Shown here piece by piece: positions 1 to 6,807 of a DNA stretch of 22,259 nucleotides. The DNA lies in the NCBI GenBank assembly GCA_964410665.1, contig CAYPIE010000093.1, forward strand, positions 1-22,259. The letters run 5' to 3'. The notes under the pieces were generated by a model. It saw only the letters and a list, made by a program, of their open reading frames with translations. It did not search any database and was not told the origin of the DNA. Position 1 is the stretch's first letter. Each line of letters starts with the position of its first letter. Both the position numbers and the translations under genes were made by a program. Source of the DNA: CAYPIE01 sp964410665 (GTDB taxonomy: Bacteria > Planctomycetota > Planctomycetia > Gemmatales > Gemmataceae).

Positions 1-5
1 GCTCC

Positions 6-19
6 GGAACTGACGTTCC
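6..19. repeat. Hairpin with TGAC loop (copy 1)
   Basis: GGAAC-TGAC-GTTCC: a perfect 5-bp stem around a TGAC loop. It is the reverse-complement form of the GTCA-loop hairpins at 49-62 and 147-166, so all three look like members of one small repeat family. Confidence 0.6.
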
Positions 20-48
20 TGCGCAGTGCACAGTCTCTTCTCTGGCGA

Positions 49-62
49 AGGACGTCAGTCCT
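49..62. repeat. Hairpin with GTCA loop (copy 2)
   Basis: AGGAC-GTCA-GTCCT: a perfect 5-bp stem around a GTCA loop, with the shared core GGACGTCAGTCC. Same family as 6-19 and 147-166. Confidence 0.6.
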
Positions 63-146
63 GAGCTCTGACTCCAGGCAGACGCTTGCTATCAAGATCG
101 TTGCCGTCAAGCACTTCCGCCGTCGCAACCGCCTCCGAAAGGCGAG

Positions 147-166
147 CCCCGGACGTCAGTCCGGGG
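147..166. repeat. Hairpin with GTCA loop (copy 3)
   Basis: CCCCGGAC-GTCA-GTCCGGGG: a perfect 8-bp GC-rich stem around a GTCA loop. It is the strongest of the three copies. No T-tract follows on either strand, so an intrinsic terminator is unlikely. Confidence 0.7.
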
Positions 167-200
167 GTTCTGGCTTACCGCAATCGCCTCTGCCTCTTTC

Positions 201-310
201 GCCGCATCGCAAGCGCTTCTGCCGCTTCGCAGCGCAAGCGATTGTTGATTCCTGCAAACGCTTGTTGTTTCTCGCAAATGCTTCTAGTTTCTCGCAAACG
301 CTTCGGCCTC
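201..310. repeat. Degenerate 20-base periodic repeats
   Basis: Three adjacent 20-base units are clear at 251-270, 271-290 and 291-310. Each contains GCAAA(C/T)GCTT at the same offset, and the first two end in TTT. Older-looking units precede them at 201-220 and 221-240, sharing the GCCGC(A/T)TCGCA start. Twenty is not a multiple of three, so this is not a coding repeat. The role is unknown. Confidence 0.6.
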
Positions 311-358
311 CGCTGGGATGTATCAAACCGTTATCACCGCTGACTCCAAGAGATGCTT

Positions 359-1252
359 ATGCCAGCAACTGACACCTTCACCCTGGGCCTGGTCCAGATG
401 CAGATGGCTCCTGACCGTGCCACGAACCTTCACCGAGCCATCGAGTTCATTCGTTCGGCCGCTGCTCAAGGTGCATCGATTATCTGCCTCCCAGAGTTGT
501 TTTTAGGCCCCTACTTTTGCCAGAAGGAAGATGCGCAGACCTTTGACTTAGCCGAGCCGATCCCTGGACCGACCAGCGAAGCCCTGGCCCCGTTGGCGGA
601 GGAACTCGGGGTTGTTCTGATCGTCTCATTGTTTGAGAGACGAATGTCTGGGGTTTATCACAATACCATCGCCGTGCTCGACACGACCGGCCAGCTACTC
701 GGCAAGTATCGCAAAATGCATATTCCCGACGATCCACTCTATTATGAGAAGTACTATTTCACTCCGGGCGATCTGGGCTTTCAGTGCTTTAGCACCCAAC
801 CTGCACAGATCGGCACGCTCATCTGCTGGGATCAGTGGTATCCCGAAGCCGCCCGGCTCACGGCCCTACGCGGTGCAGAAGTGCTGATTTATCCGACTGC
901 GATCGGCTGGCACCCTCGGGAAAAGGCGGAGTTTGGCTCTGCTCAGTACGAGGCCTGGCAGATCGCGCAGCGCGGCCATGCCATTGCCAATGGCATTTAT
1001 GTGGCTGCGGTCAACCGGGTCGGGTTTGAGGGTCGCGGCGAAAAGGGACTAGACTTCTGGGGCGGATCATTTGTCAGTGATCCCTTTGGTCGAATCATCG
1101 CCCAGGCATCGCACCACCAGGAGGAAATCTTGATTGTCCCTTGCGAGCGGAAACGGATGGAGGAGGTCCGTCGTAACTGGCCGTTTTTCCGTGACCGACG
1201 CATCGATGCTTATACGGGGATCACTCAGCGGGTGGCCGACGAAGTCGAATGA
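359..1252 (+). CDS. aguB: N-carbamoylputrescine amidase
   Basis: A nitrilase-superfamily enzyme of 297 residues, the usual length for this family. It is expected to hydrolyse N-carbamoylputrescine to putrescine, CO2 and ammonia, the last step of the agmatine route to polyamines, in the cytoplasm. The Glu-Lys-Cys triad is visible: E46 in CLPELFLGPYF, K119 in GKYRKMHIPDDP and C156 in LICWDQWYPEAAR. The CWDQWYPE and YYEKYYFTPGD segments are typical of the carbamoylputrescine branch rather than of general nitrilases. I chose the ATG at 359 because AAGAG at 348-352 sits six bases upstream; an in-frame ATG at 353 is possible but too close to that site. The gene lies 83 bases upstream of the bpX cluster on the same strand, and co-transcription is possible but not evident. 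A related omega-amidase activity is the main alternative. Confidence 0.9.
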   Translation: MPATDTFTLGLVQMQMAPDRATNLHRAIEFIRSAAAQGASIICLPELFLGPYFCQKEDAQTFDLAEPIPGPTSEALAPLAEELGVVLIVSLFERRMSGVYHNTIAVLDTTGQLLGKYRKMHIPDDPLYYEKYYFTPGDLGFQCFSTQPAQIGTLICWDQWYPEAARLTALRGAEVLIYPTAIGWHPREKAEFGSAQYEAWQIAQRGHAIANGIYVAAVNRVGFEGRGEKGLDFWGGSFVSDPFGRIIAQASHHQEEILIVPCERKRMEEVRRNWPFFRDRRIDAYTGITQRVADEVE

Positions 1253-1335
1253 TCGCCTTCACGCCGTGAACCCAACCGCCGTATACCCCTCGGTCGAGTT
1301 TCCCGTGCGCCACCGCCGAGCTAGCTGGAGCAGCT

Positions 1336-1983
1336 GTGAATCCCATGTCTCGCTTCACCGAATTCCTCGAATCCCTTCTCTTGGAAGGGAAGGTCGTCCT
1401 AGAGCAACCGTTGCAGTGCACGTCCAAGGACACGTCCGCTGCTCTGGCTTGTTTGGCTCGAGGATTTCACCTGGACAGCTTGAACCTGGCCGGGCCACCA
1501 CTCTCCTTTGCAGCACGACATGCCCTGGCAGCAGCTCAGCTGCTGGCCGATGCCTGCTGGTGTTTGCTGGAGGCGGATGAGCCGCGGGCCGCGAAACCGC
1601 CGGGGCACGCCTGGCGTCTGCCCCCCGCCGCGACCGCTGCCGAACTCGCAAGTGTCGATTTGGTGTTACGCTATCTCCCTGATGTCTATCGTCATGCCCA
1701 CGTCCAGGCTCCCGACCAGCCCTTCACCCCGGCCCTGTGTACGCTCCTGCATCGCTGGCCCCTGGCAGGCGTGTTGGCCGACCTGGCCGAACCCCCCATC
1801 GGTGATGTGCGCCTCGGCGACCATTTCGGACTACAGTTGCGTTATGCCGAACGGCTTTTACAACGGCCCCGCGCGGCCTGGCTGCCGTCTGTAGCGCGAA
1901 CCTACGCGGTGGTCGCTATGGTCTTTCAAGAGGCGAATCAGCCACTCCCCGAACCTGCTTCTGCGATTGAGGCCGCCACGTGA
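1336..1983 (+). CDS. Small alpha-helical protein, first gene of the bpX-type cluster
   Basis: A 215-residue cytoplasmic protein with no signal peptide or membrane segment. I do not recognise the family from residues alone. It is rich in Ala and Leu and appears almost wholly helical, with segments such as ARHALAAAQLLADACWCLLE and a C-terminal ARTYAVVAMVFQEA helix. The start is a GTG at 1336 with GGAG at 1327-1330 five bases upstream; the in-frame ATG at 1345 would have a less well placed site. Its stop overlaps the GTG start of the MoxR gene (GTGA, 1980-1983), so it is very likely translated together with the ATPase. In such systems a small helical protein next to MoxR may be an adaptor; that is inference only. 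It may correspond to one of the smaller bpX families, but I cannot say which. Confidence 0.7.
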   Translation: MNPMSRFTEFLESLLLEGKVVLEQPLQCTSKDTSAALACLARGFHLDSLNLAGPPLSFAARHALAAAQLLADACWCLLEADEPRAAKPPGHAWRLPPAATAAELASVDLVLRYLPDVYRHAHVQAPDQPFTPALCTLLHRWPLAGVLADLAEPPIGDVRLGDHFGLQLRYAERLLQRPRAAWLPSVARTYAVVAMVFQEANQPLPEPASAIEAAT

Positions 1984-3140
1984 CTAGCCCAGCAACCGCC
2001 GCCAGCCCACTTGTTGACCGTTTGCAGATGGGCATTCTGGCACCGCTCAAACAACGCTTTGTCGGCCGCGAAGAGGTCATCGACCTAATCGCTCTCGCGG
2101 TCACCGCCGGTGAACACTTGTTTCTGTTCGGCCCACCTGGCACGGCCAAATCCGCGCTCATCCGTGCCTTTGCCCATGCAGTCCATGGACGCTATTTTGA
2201 ATATTTGTTGACCCGGTTCTCCGAGCCCAACGAGTTGTTCGGACCGCTTGACTTGGCGAAGCTCCGCGATGGCACCGTCGCCACGGTAACCACCGGGATG
2301 CTCCCGGAGGCCGAGTTTGTCTTCCTGGATGAGCTGTTTAACGCCAATAGCGCGATTCTGAATAACCTGTTGACCGTGCTGAACGAACGCATTTATCGTC
2401 GTGGTGCCGAGTCGTATTCTCTACCCTTGCTCTCACTGTTCTCCGCCTCCAACCACCTGCCCGAAGAAGAAACGCTGCAAGCCCTGTTCGACCGCTTCTT
2501 GCTCCGCTGCCGCGTGCGGCCCCTGACTCGTGAAGCGATGCCCCGGCTGTTGCTGGCCGGTTGGGAACTCGAACGTGGTTGCAATGGGGCTGGACCGATC
2601 GCGCCAGCCCTGCAGGCCACGGAGTTCGCCGAGCTCAGGCGCGAAGTCTTGCAGGTCGATCTCACGCCAATTTTAGAAACGTATGTCAATACTATATTCC
2701 AAATCCGCGACCTCGGCGTGGATCTGTCGGATCGTCGGGCGGTCAAGATCCTGAAATTGGTCGCCGCCTCGGCCGTGTTGTGCGGTCGTGCGTTGGCAGC
2801 CCCCTCCGATCTATGGGTATTTCGCCATGTCTGGGACCGCGAGGAGCAGATTGACCCCCTAGATGCCCTACTACGGGACATTCTTCGCCAACAAGACACC
2901 ACCACAACGATGCATCCCCGAGCCGCCCTGCCGGAACAGGTGGATGCCGAGGAAGTGGCCCGCCAGCTGGCCGCGATCGAACGAGAAATCAGCCAGGCCA
3001 CCCCGAGTCTCACCACCCTGGCCCGCTGCCGCGAGCAAGTGGCGCGTTTGGCCGATCAGGCTGCCTGGGTCAGCGATGCCGAGCAGCGTCATCACCTGAC
3101 CGAGCTAGCCGCCCGGTTGACCGGCCAGCTCCAAGGCTAG
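1980..3140 (+). CDS. MoxR-type AAA+ ATPase
   Basis: A 386-residue MoxR/RavA-clade AAA+ ATPase; these act as chaperone-like motors, typically with vWA-domain partners. The core spans about residues 10-260. Walker A is GPPGTAKS at 51-58, Walker B is EFVFLDELF with D117 and E118, sensor 1 is the Asn of SASNHLPEEE (N158), and FDRFLLR supplies a likely arginine finger at R172. The RFSEPNELFGPLDL segment at 79-92 and LLTVLNER at 130-137 are MoxR hallmarks. The C-terminal third, about 310-386, is a predicted coiled-coil-like helical tail. Translation starts at a GTG whose first four bases overlap the upstream stop, with TTGAGG a short way upstream. All ATPase residues look intact. The downstream vWA-propeller gene is its likely partner. 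Confidence 0.93.
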   Translation: MTSPATAASPLVDRLQMGILAPLKQRFVGREEVIDLIALAVTAGEHLFLFGPPGTAKSALIRAFAHAVHGRYFEYLLTRFSEPNELFGPLDLAKLRDGTVATVTTGMLPEAEFVFLDELFNANSAILNNLLTVLNERIYRRGAESYSLPLLSLFSASNHLPEEETLQALFDRFLLRCRVRPLTREAMPRLLLAGWELERGCNGAGPIAPALQATEFAELRREVLQVDLTPILETYVNTIFQIRDLGVDLSDRRAVKILKLVAASAVLCGRALAAPSDLWVFRHVWDREEQIDPLDALLRDILRQQDTTTTMHPRAALPEQVDAEEVARQLAAIEREISQATPSLTTLARCREQVARLADQAAWVSDAEQRHHLTELAARLTGQLQG

Positions 3141-3152
3141 TGGGTTCTCTCC

Positions 3153-3209
3153 ATGAGGGAGGTGGTCGACGAGTTCCGACCAACCCCCTTCGCTGCAGAG
3201 GAGGCTTGA
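3153..3209 (+). CDS. Possible 18-residue leader ORF
   Basis: A mini-ORF beginning MREVVDEF lies in the only gap of the cluster, in a frame different from the following gene. It starts 12 bases after the MoxR stop, and its TGA overlaps the next ATG (TGATG, 3207-3211). The Shine-Dalgarno of the next gene lies inside it, so ribosomes translating it would pass over and reload at that site. Its own ribosome binding site is weak. It could be chance. Confidence 0.25.
   Translation: MREVVDEFRPTPFAAEEA
3197..3204 (+). promoter_or_regulatory. Strong ribosome binding site that sets the 3209 start
   Basis: AGAGGAGG followed by CTTG and then ATG at 3209. It is much stronger than anything before the in-frame GTG at 3140, so the 3209 start is preferred for the 248-residue protein. 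Confidence 0.75.
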
Positions 3210-3955
3210 TGGCCATCGACCGAAGTACGATCCACGCCGCACGCATTCCCTGGAACGCTCTGGTGATGCTAGCACGCTACCGTACCCTCAGCAGCTTCCA
3301 GGTAACCCGTGAGCAGGGCCAGGCCTGGTTGCACGGGGAGCGGTCGCTACCCGTTGAGGTGCTGCAGACCCTGCTGGCGATTCCTGGAGCCACCTTCTTT
3401 ACCCGCCGCAATCACCAATGGTATCGCGTGGGCAGCTTCCTGCCGACGGCAGAAGTCATGGACCTAAGCACCTCCGTTTTCCTGGGCGAGGTGCTGATAC
3501 CCGAGCCGATCGAGCCGATCGAGCCGACATGTCCAGACGACTCCCACGCCCCAATTCGGACCGTACCCGGGCCGCCACGTGATCGGCCCATCCCCACCGA
3601 CGTGACGGCCTTGTTGGTTCCTTTGACAGTCCTACAGACCTGGATCGACGCAGCGACAAACGGTCAGATCGAGGCGTGTCAGGGGTTATGGACCGATCAA
3701 GGCGTCTGGATCCAGGGCCCTCAGCTACCCTGGTTCGCGGAGGCAACCCGCTTCTGGGGAGCGTCGGTATGGCTACCTCTGGGCTACCATGCCGAGCCGG
3801 ACTGGGGCGAGGCAATCCTGCGGGCAGCAGCCAGGGTCACCGCCGATGAGATCCTGGTCTGCACACCGGATCAGAACCTGCGTTTGCCGCGGCAACGATT
3901 TCAGCCCCTACGTCGGGCCATCCTCCGCCAGGCCGTCACGGAGGCGGGAGCATGA
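3209..3955 (+). CDS. Unknown protein of the bpX-type cluster (248 residues)
   Basis: A cytoplasmic protein without signal or membrane segments, and no family I can name with confidence. The N-terminal part, about residues 1-100, contains a WLHGE segment and an FTRRNHQWYRVGSFLPT segment, then a strand-rich stretch ending at GEVLIPEP. A low-complexity linker follows (EPIEPIEP, then a Pro/Asp-rich stretch). The C-terminal part, about 130-248, is richer in Trp and aromatic residues and ends in basic helices. The two-part layout suggests two small domains. The start at 3209 is set by AGAGGAGG; an in-frame GTG at 3140 would add 23 residues. Its stop overlaps the next start (ATGA). Its position between MoxR and vWA genes suggests a dedicated subunit of the ternary system, probably one of the bpX families; this is inference. 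Confidence 0.75.
   Translation: MAIDRSTIHAARIPWNALVMLARYRTLSSFQVTREQGQAWLHGERSLPVEVLQTLLAIPGATFFTRRNHQWYRVGSFLPTAEVMDLSTSVFLGEVLIPEPIEPIEPTCPDDSHAPIRTVPGPPRDRPIPTDVTALLVPLTVLQTWIDAATNGQIEACQGLWTDQGVWIQGPQLPWFAEATRFWGASVWLPLGYHAEPDWGEAILRAAARVTADEILVCTPDQNLRLPRQRFQPLRRAILRQAVTEAGA
3503..3529 (+). repeat. Three tandem 9-base units in a coding linker
   Basis: GAGCCGATC occurs at 3503-3511 and 3512-3520, followed by GAGCCGACA at 3521-3529. It encodes a repeated Glu-Pro-Ile in the linker between the two halves of the 248-residue protein. Units are multiples of three, so changes in copy number would keep the frame. Confidence 0.85.
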
Positions 3956-6807
3956 GTAGCACCCACGCGTTTTTGCAGTATCTTAGTCTCGACCGCGGCT
4001 ACTTCGACTTCCTGGGCAAGCCGGGCTGGTCGTCGACCGGGGATGCCATGCTGGTCCATGAGCAGACCTTTGTCATGACCCTGCAACTGTCGGTGTTCCT
4101 GGAGGGGTTTGCCGAGCAACGGTCCCTCTTGCCGTTTGGCCAGATGTTAGTCCTGCTGCAATGGCTGCAGCAGTGGAAAGTGTCTGAGTGGAACGAAGTT
4201 GTCGACGGGTCCCAAGCATTCACGCGGACCTTTTCCTTACGGGGAGAGAGAGCTGTACCTGAAATCCGTAATCGCAGTTCTATGGGGAACTTCCCAAGAC
4301 TGAACACCCGCACGTTCCCTATACGCAACGCCGGTGCGCTGATGGGCCACCTGTGTCAAGAATGGCAACCGACCCGCTTGATTGAGCACCCGCTGCGAAC
4401 CCGCGGTTTCTTGCTATGGTTACGACAGCGGCATGACCTGGCCGGGTTACCAATGCACGATTTTGTCCATCGCCCCGAGACGCCTTCGCTCGGTGCCGAA
4501 GCTTGTCGGCAGCGTTTGATCGAGGCCTGGACTCAGCTCCCTTCGGACGAGCTCAGCCACTGGCTCGAACATGGTTGTGCCCCGCTACCCGACCCCGGGG
4601 AAACGCTGCTTGAATCGATCGAGGCAGCCAAACCCACCTCGATTCGGCAGGTCTTGCGTGAGCTCGCCCAATCGCGTGATCGTCTTCGTGGGACCCTGGC
4701 TCTGGTCGAGACGATGGAAGCCGCGCTGACCCTCCCTACCCGTACTGCCACTCCGCAGCGGCTCCCTTTGGGAGGCTACATGGATGTCACCACCCGCGGA
4801 ACACCGGAACATCTACTACCCAGCCAGTTTGTCCTGGAAGGACTAGAGTTTGTCCGTCGCTATGCCGAACATGAGTTGCTGTTCTTCCGACGGGAAGAAC
4901 CTCATGCCTTGGAACGTGAACGCTACCTATTCCTGCTCGATCAGGGGGTCCGCACCTGGGGTCATGTCCGCCTGGCCCTGACCGCCGCCTTTCAGATCCT
5001 TGCCAGCAAGGCTGAACGCCGCAAAGCGGAGATCCGTTTAGCGGTGAGTTCCCGTCCCGGCCACTGGATTAATCCCTTCGAAGTGTCCATGGAGCAGTTG
5101 GGAGAATATCTGGAGGCAAGTGATTTTTCGTTGCAGCCCACGACCTTGGTGGGCGATCTAGCCACGGATGATCCCTTTGTCACCGCGGCCGAAGTCATTC
5201 TGTTCACGCATCCACGTAGCCTGGCCGAGCCTGCGGTCATCCAGGCCGTCGCCAGTTGGAACACCCCGCCGCGCGGCTTCGCCGTGACCGCGGATGAGCA
5301 AGGAAGCGTAACGCTCCACGCATTCCGCGGGAAGGGCGTCGTGGAGCGAACCCGTTTTCGTGTGGATTTCTCCCGCGTAGGGCTGCCGCCCCCGAAGACA
5401 CCTTTCACCGAGTACACCGCGGCCGGTCTCTGGCAGAGCAACACAGAGCTTGTGCCCATGCCCTTTTCCTTTGGCTTGAAGAGCCGGGCAAGCCACCTGG
5501 CCTTCGATGCCCAACACCGCTGGATCCTGGCTTGCGGTGTCGATGGCCTGCTCTGTCTGTGGCCCTTGGAAACGATGAACCACCCGTGCCACCCTGAAAT
5601 TCTGCCGCCCGTTCGGTCGACGGCTGGAAGGATCACCATTCAGGCGATCGTCGGTCTCACCAACCGCTTCGTCGTGTTGGCCTCCGACCGCAACCATTCG
5701 ATGATCCTCGACTACGACCTGCTTCACCGACGTGTTACCCTGCATGCGCCTCCCTGGCCGTTTCCAAGTCTTGTCTATGTCCACGCTGCCCCAGCCCTGG
5801 AATCGATCGTCGTGATCGACGCCCGCCACATGCAAAAGTTTGCCCTCGACCTGGAAACGCGTGGGATGGTCACCGATCAAGTCAGCACCGAGACCGAACT
5901 GACTACCCGGGCACGGCAAGCTTTCCAACAAGAACACTTTGAGCAAACCCAGCATTTTTCGGTGCAGACGGTGACCTCGGGTAGCTCGAGCGTCCAAGCC
6001 GCCACCGATGCAAATCTTCTGGCCATCCTGCATGCCGATTGCGGACGGCTCGATTTGGTCGGCCACCCTCCCCTCTCGGTGCAGCCCAGTCGCGAAGGCA
6101 CCTACTTCTGGGAAGGAGCCACCCTGATCCAGGTCTTGGAGGCCGACAAGATTCTGGCGGTCGTCTGGCGTGCCCGTGGTCAACGACTCCAGCAGTTGAC
6201 CCTCCTGGAAACCACCACCGGACGGATGCTGACAACCTTGCCAATGGGCAACGATGACCCACCCCAGGTCGAGCTCAGTCCCGATGGACAGCGGCTTGCC
6301 TACCTTCAACGTTCGACGCGGGTGGTCGTCCTCGACCCCCAGGAACCGGCCACCCCTCTGCTGGTCACCGAGCCGGCCCGGGTGCATGGCCAACACCGGC
6401 TGATCTACCACTTTTCCCCCGACGGGCAGCAGGAGGCGTTTGACCTCCACTTCGGGCGGTGCCAGTGGTCGGTTCAGCGTCAAGGAACCGTCATGAGTGT
6501 AGGCCGCGGTAGCCCAACCCTGGAAGGGACCATGATCCGTAACACGCTCACCCGCGACTGGGTGGTCATTCAGAATCGTCGTCTACAGATCGATCCCTTT
6601 GGACAGCTTACCGTGCTAGATGCCGCCAGTAAGCAGGTCGTGTGCATGATGATCGGGCAGGGACAGGGACTGGCCATCTGGCTACCGGACGGGACACGCT
6701 ATGGCTCGCCGAACCTCCTCGGAGGGCCACCAACCCCGGGCGCTTTGGATCGGATTGGCCGCACCCTCTTGGAAACCGCCATTCATCCGGGAGAGCCTTC
6801 TACATGA
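3952..6807 (+). CDS. vWA-domain protein with C-terminal beta-propeller
   Basis: A 951-residue cytoplasmic protein and the likely partner of the MoxR ATPase. Residues 1-320 are mixed, mainly helical, with no recognised domain. About 322-475 resembles a von Willebrand A domain: a hydrophobic strand leads into LLDQGVRTWG at 328-337, a long helix follows, and a later strand is AAEVILFTHPRS near 412-423. The metal site is degenerate: the DxSxS motif reads D330-Q-G-V-R, and the usual acidic residue after the later strand is H420. From about 500 to 940 there are WD/propeller-like blades, for example the segments around ILACGVDGLLCLW (525-537) and two later SPDGQ turns. The start overlaps the preceding stop and its own stop overlaps the next start, both as ATGA. 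The vWA call rests on pattern and context; the propeller call is firmer. Confidence 0.8.
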   Translation: MSSTHAFLQYLSLDRGYFDFLGKPGWSSTGDAMLVHEQTFVMTLQLSVFLEGFAEQRSLLPFGQMLVLLQWLQQWKVSEWNEVVDGSQAFTRTFSLRGERAVPEIRNRSSMGNFPRLNTRTFPIRNAGALMGHLCQEWQPTRLIEHPLRTRGFLLWLRQRHDLAGLPMHDFVHRPETPSLGAEACRQRLIEAWTQLPSDELSHWLEHGCAPLPDPGETLLESIEAAKPTSIRQVLRELAQSRDRLRGTLALVETMEAALTLPTRTATPQRLPLGGYMDVTTRGTPEHLLPSQFVLEGLEFVRRYAEHELLFFRREEPHALERERYLFLLDQGVRTWGHVRLALTAAFQILASKAERRKAEIRLAVSSRPGHWINPFEVSMEQLGEYLEASDFSLQPTTLVGDLATDDPFVTAAEVILFTHPRSLAEPAVIQAVASWNTPPRGFAVTADEQGSVTLHAFRGKGVVERTRFRVDFSRVGLPPPKTPFTEYTAAGLWQSNTELVPMPFSFGLKSRASHLAFDAQHRWILACGVDGLLCLWPLETMNHPCHPEILPPVRSTAGRITIQAIVGLTNRFVVLASDRNHSMILDYDLLHRRVTLHAPPWPFPSLVYVHAAPALESIVVIDARHMQKFALDLETRGMVTDQVSTETELTTRARQAFQQEHFEQTQHFSVQTVTSGSSSVQAATDANLLAILHADCGRLDLVGHPPLSVQPSREGTYFWEGATLIQVLEADKILAVVWRARGQRLQQLTLLETTTGRMLTTLPMGNDDPPQVELSPDGQRLAYLQRSTRVVVLDPQEPATPLLVTEPARVHGQHRLIYHFSPDGQQEAFDLHFGRCQWSVQRQGTVMSVGRGSPTLEGTMIRNTLTRDWVVIQNRRLQIDPFGQLTVLDAASKQVVCMMIGQGQGLAIWLPDGTRYGSPNLLGGPPTPGALDRIGRTLLETAIHPGEPST

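Larger units (their letters stand above)
1..358. other. Non-coding region with hairpins and short periodic repeats
   Basis: No convincing gene is seen in this stretch before the amidase. The small open frames here have no recognisable protein and run through repetitive sequence. The region contains three short hairpins with the same four-base loop (listed separately) and, from about 201 to 310, runs related to CGCAAACGCTTC with a 20-base period. It looks like decaying intergenic repeat sequence. No clear promoter for the downstream gene could be picked out. Confidence 0.6.

Noticed and set aside
251..310. CRISPR array
   Set aside because: The 20-base units are contiguous and degenerate, with no unique spacers between conserved repeats and no cas genes nearby.
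86..343. 85-residue open frame at the window start
   Set aside because: It crosses hairpins and 20-base repeats that are out of phase with codons, and the peptide is Ser/Ala/Arg low-complexity with no family.
5158..6483. 441-residue open frame antisense to the vWA-propeller gene
   Set aside because: It lies wholly inside a well-supported gene with overlap-coupled neighbours, has no ribosome binding site of note and shows no protein family.
6642..6803. Longer start for the 927-residue bpX-type protein
   Set aside because: It would add 54 residues overlapping the end of the upstream gene in another frame. The ATGA overlap at 6804 matches the coupling pattern of the cluster.
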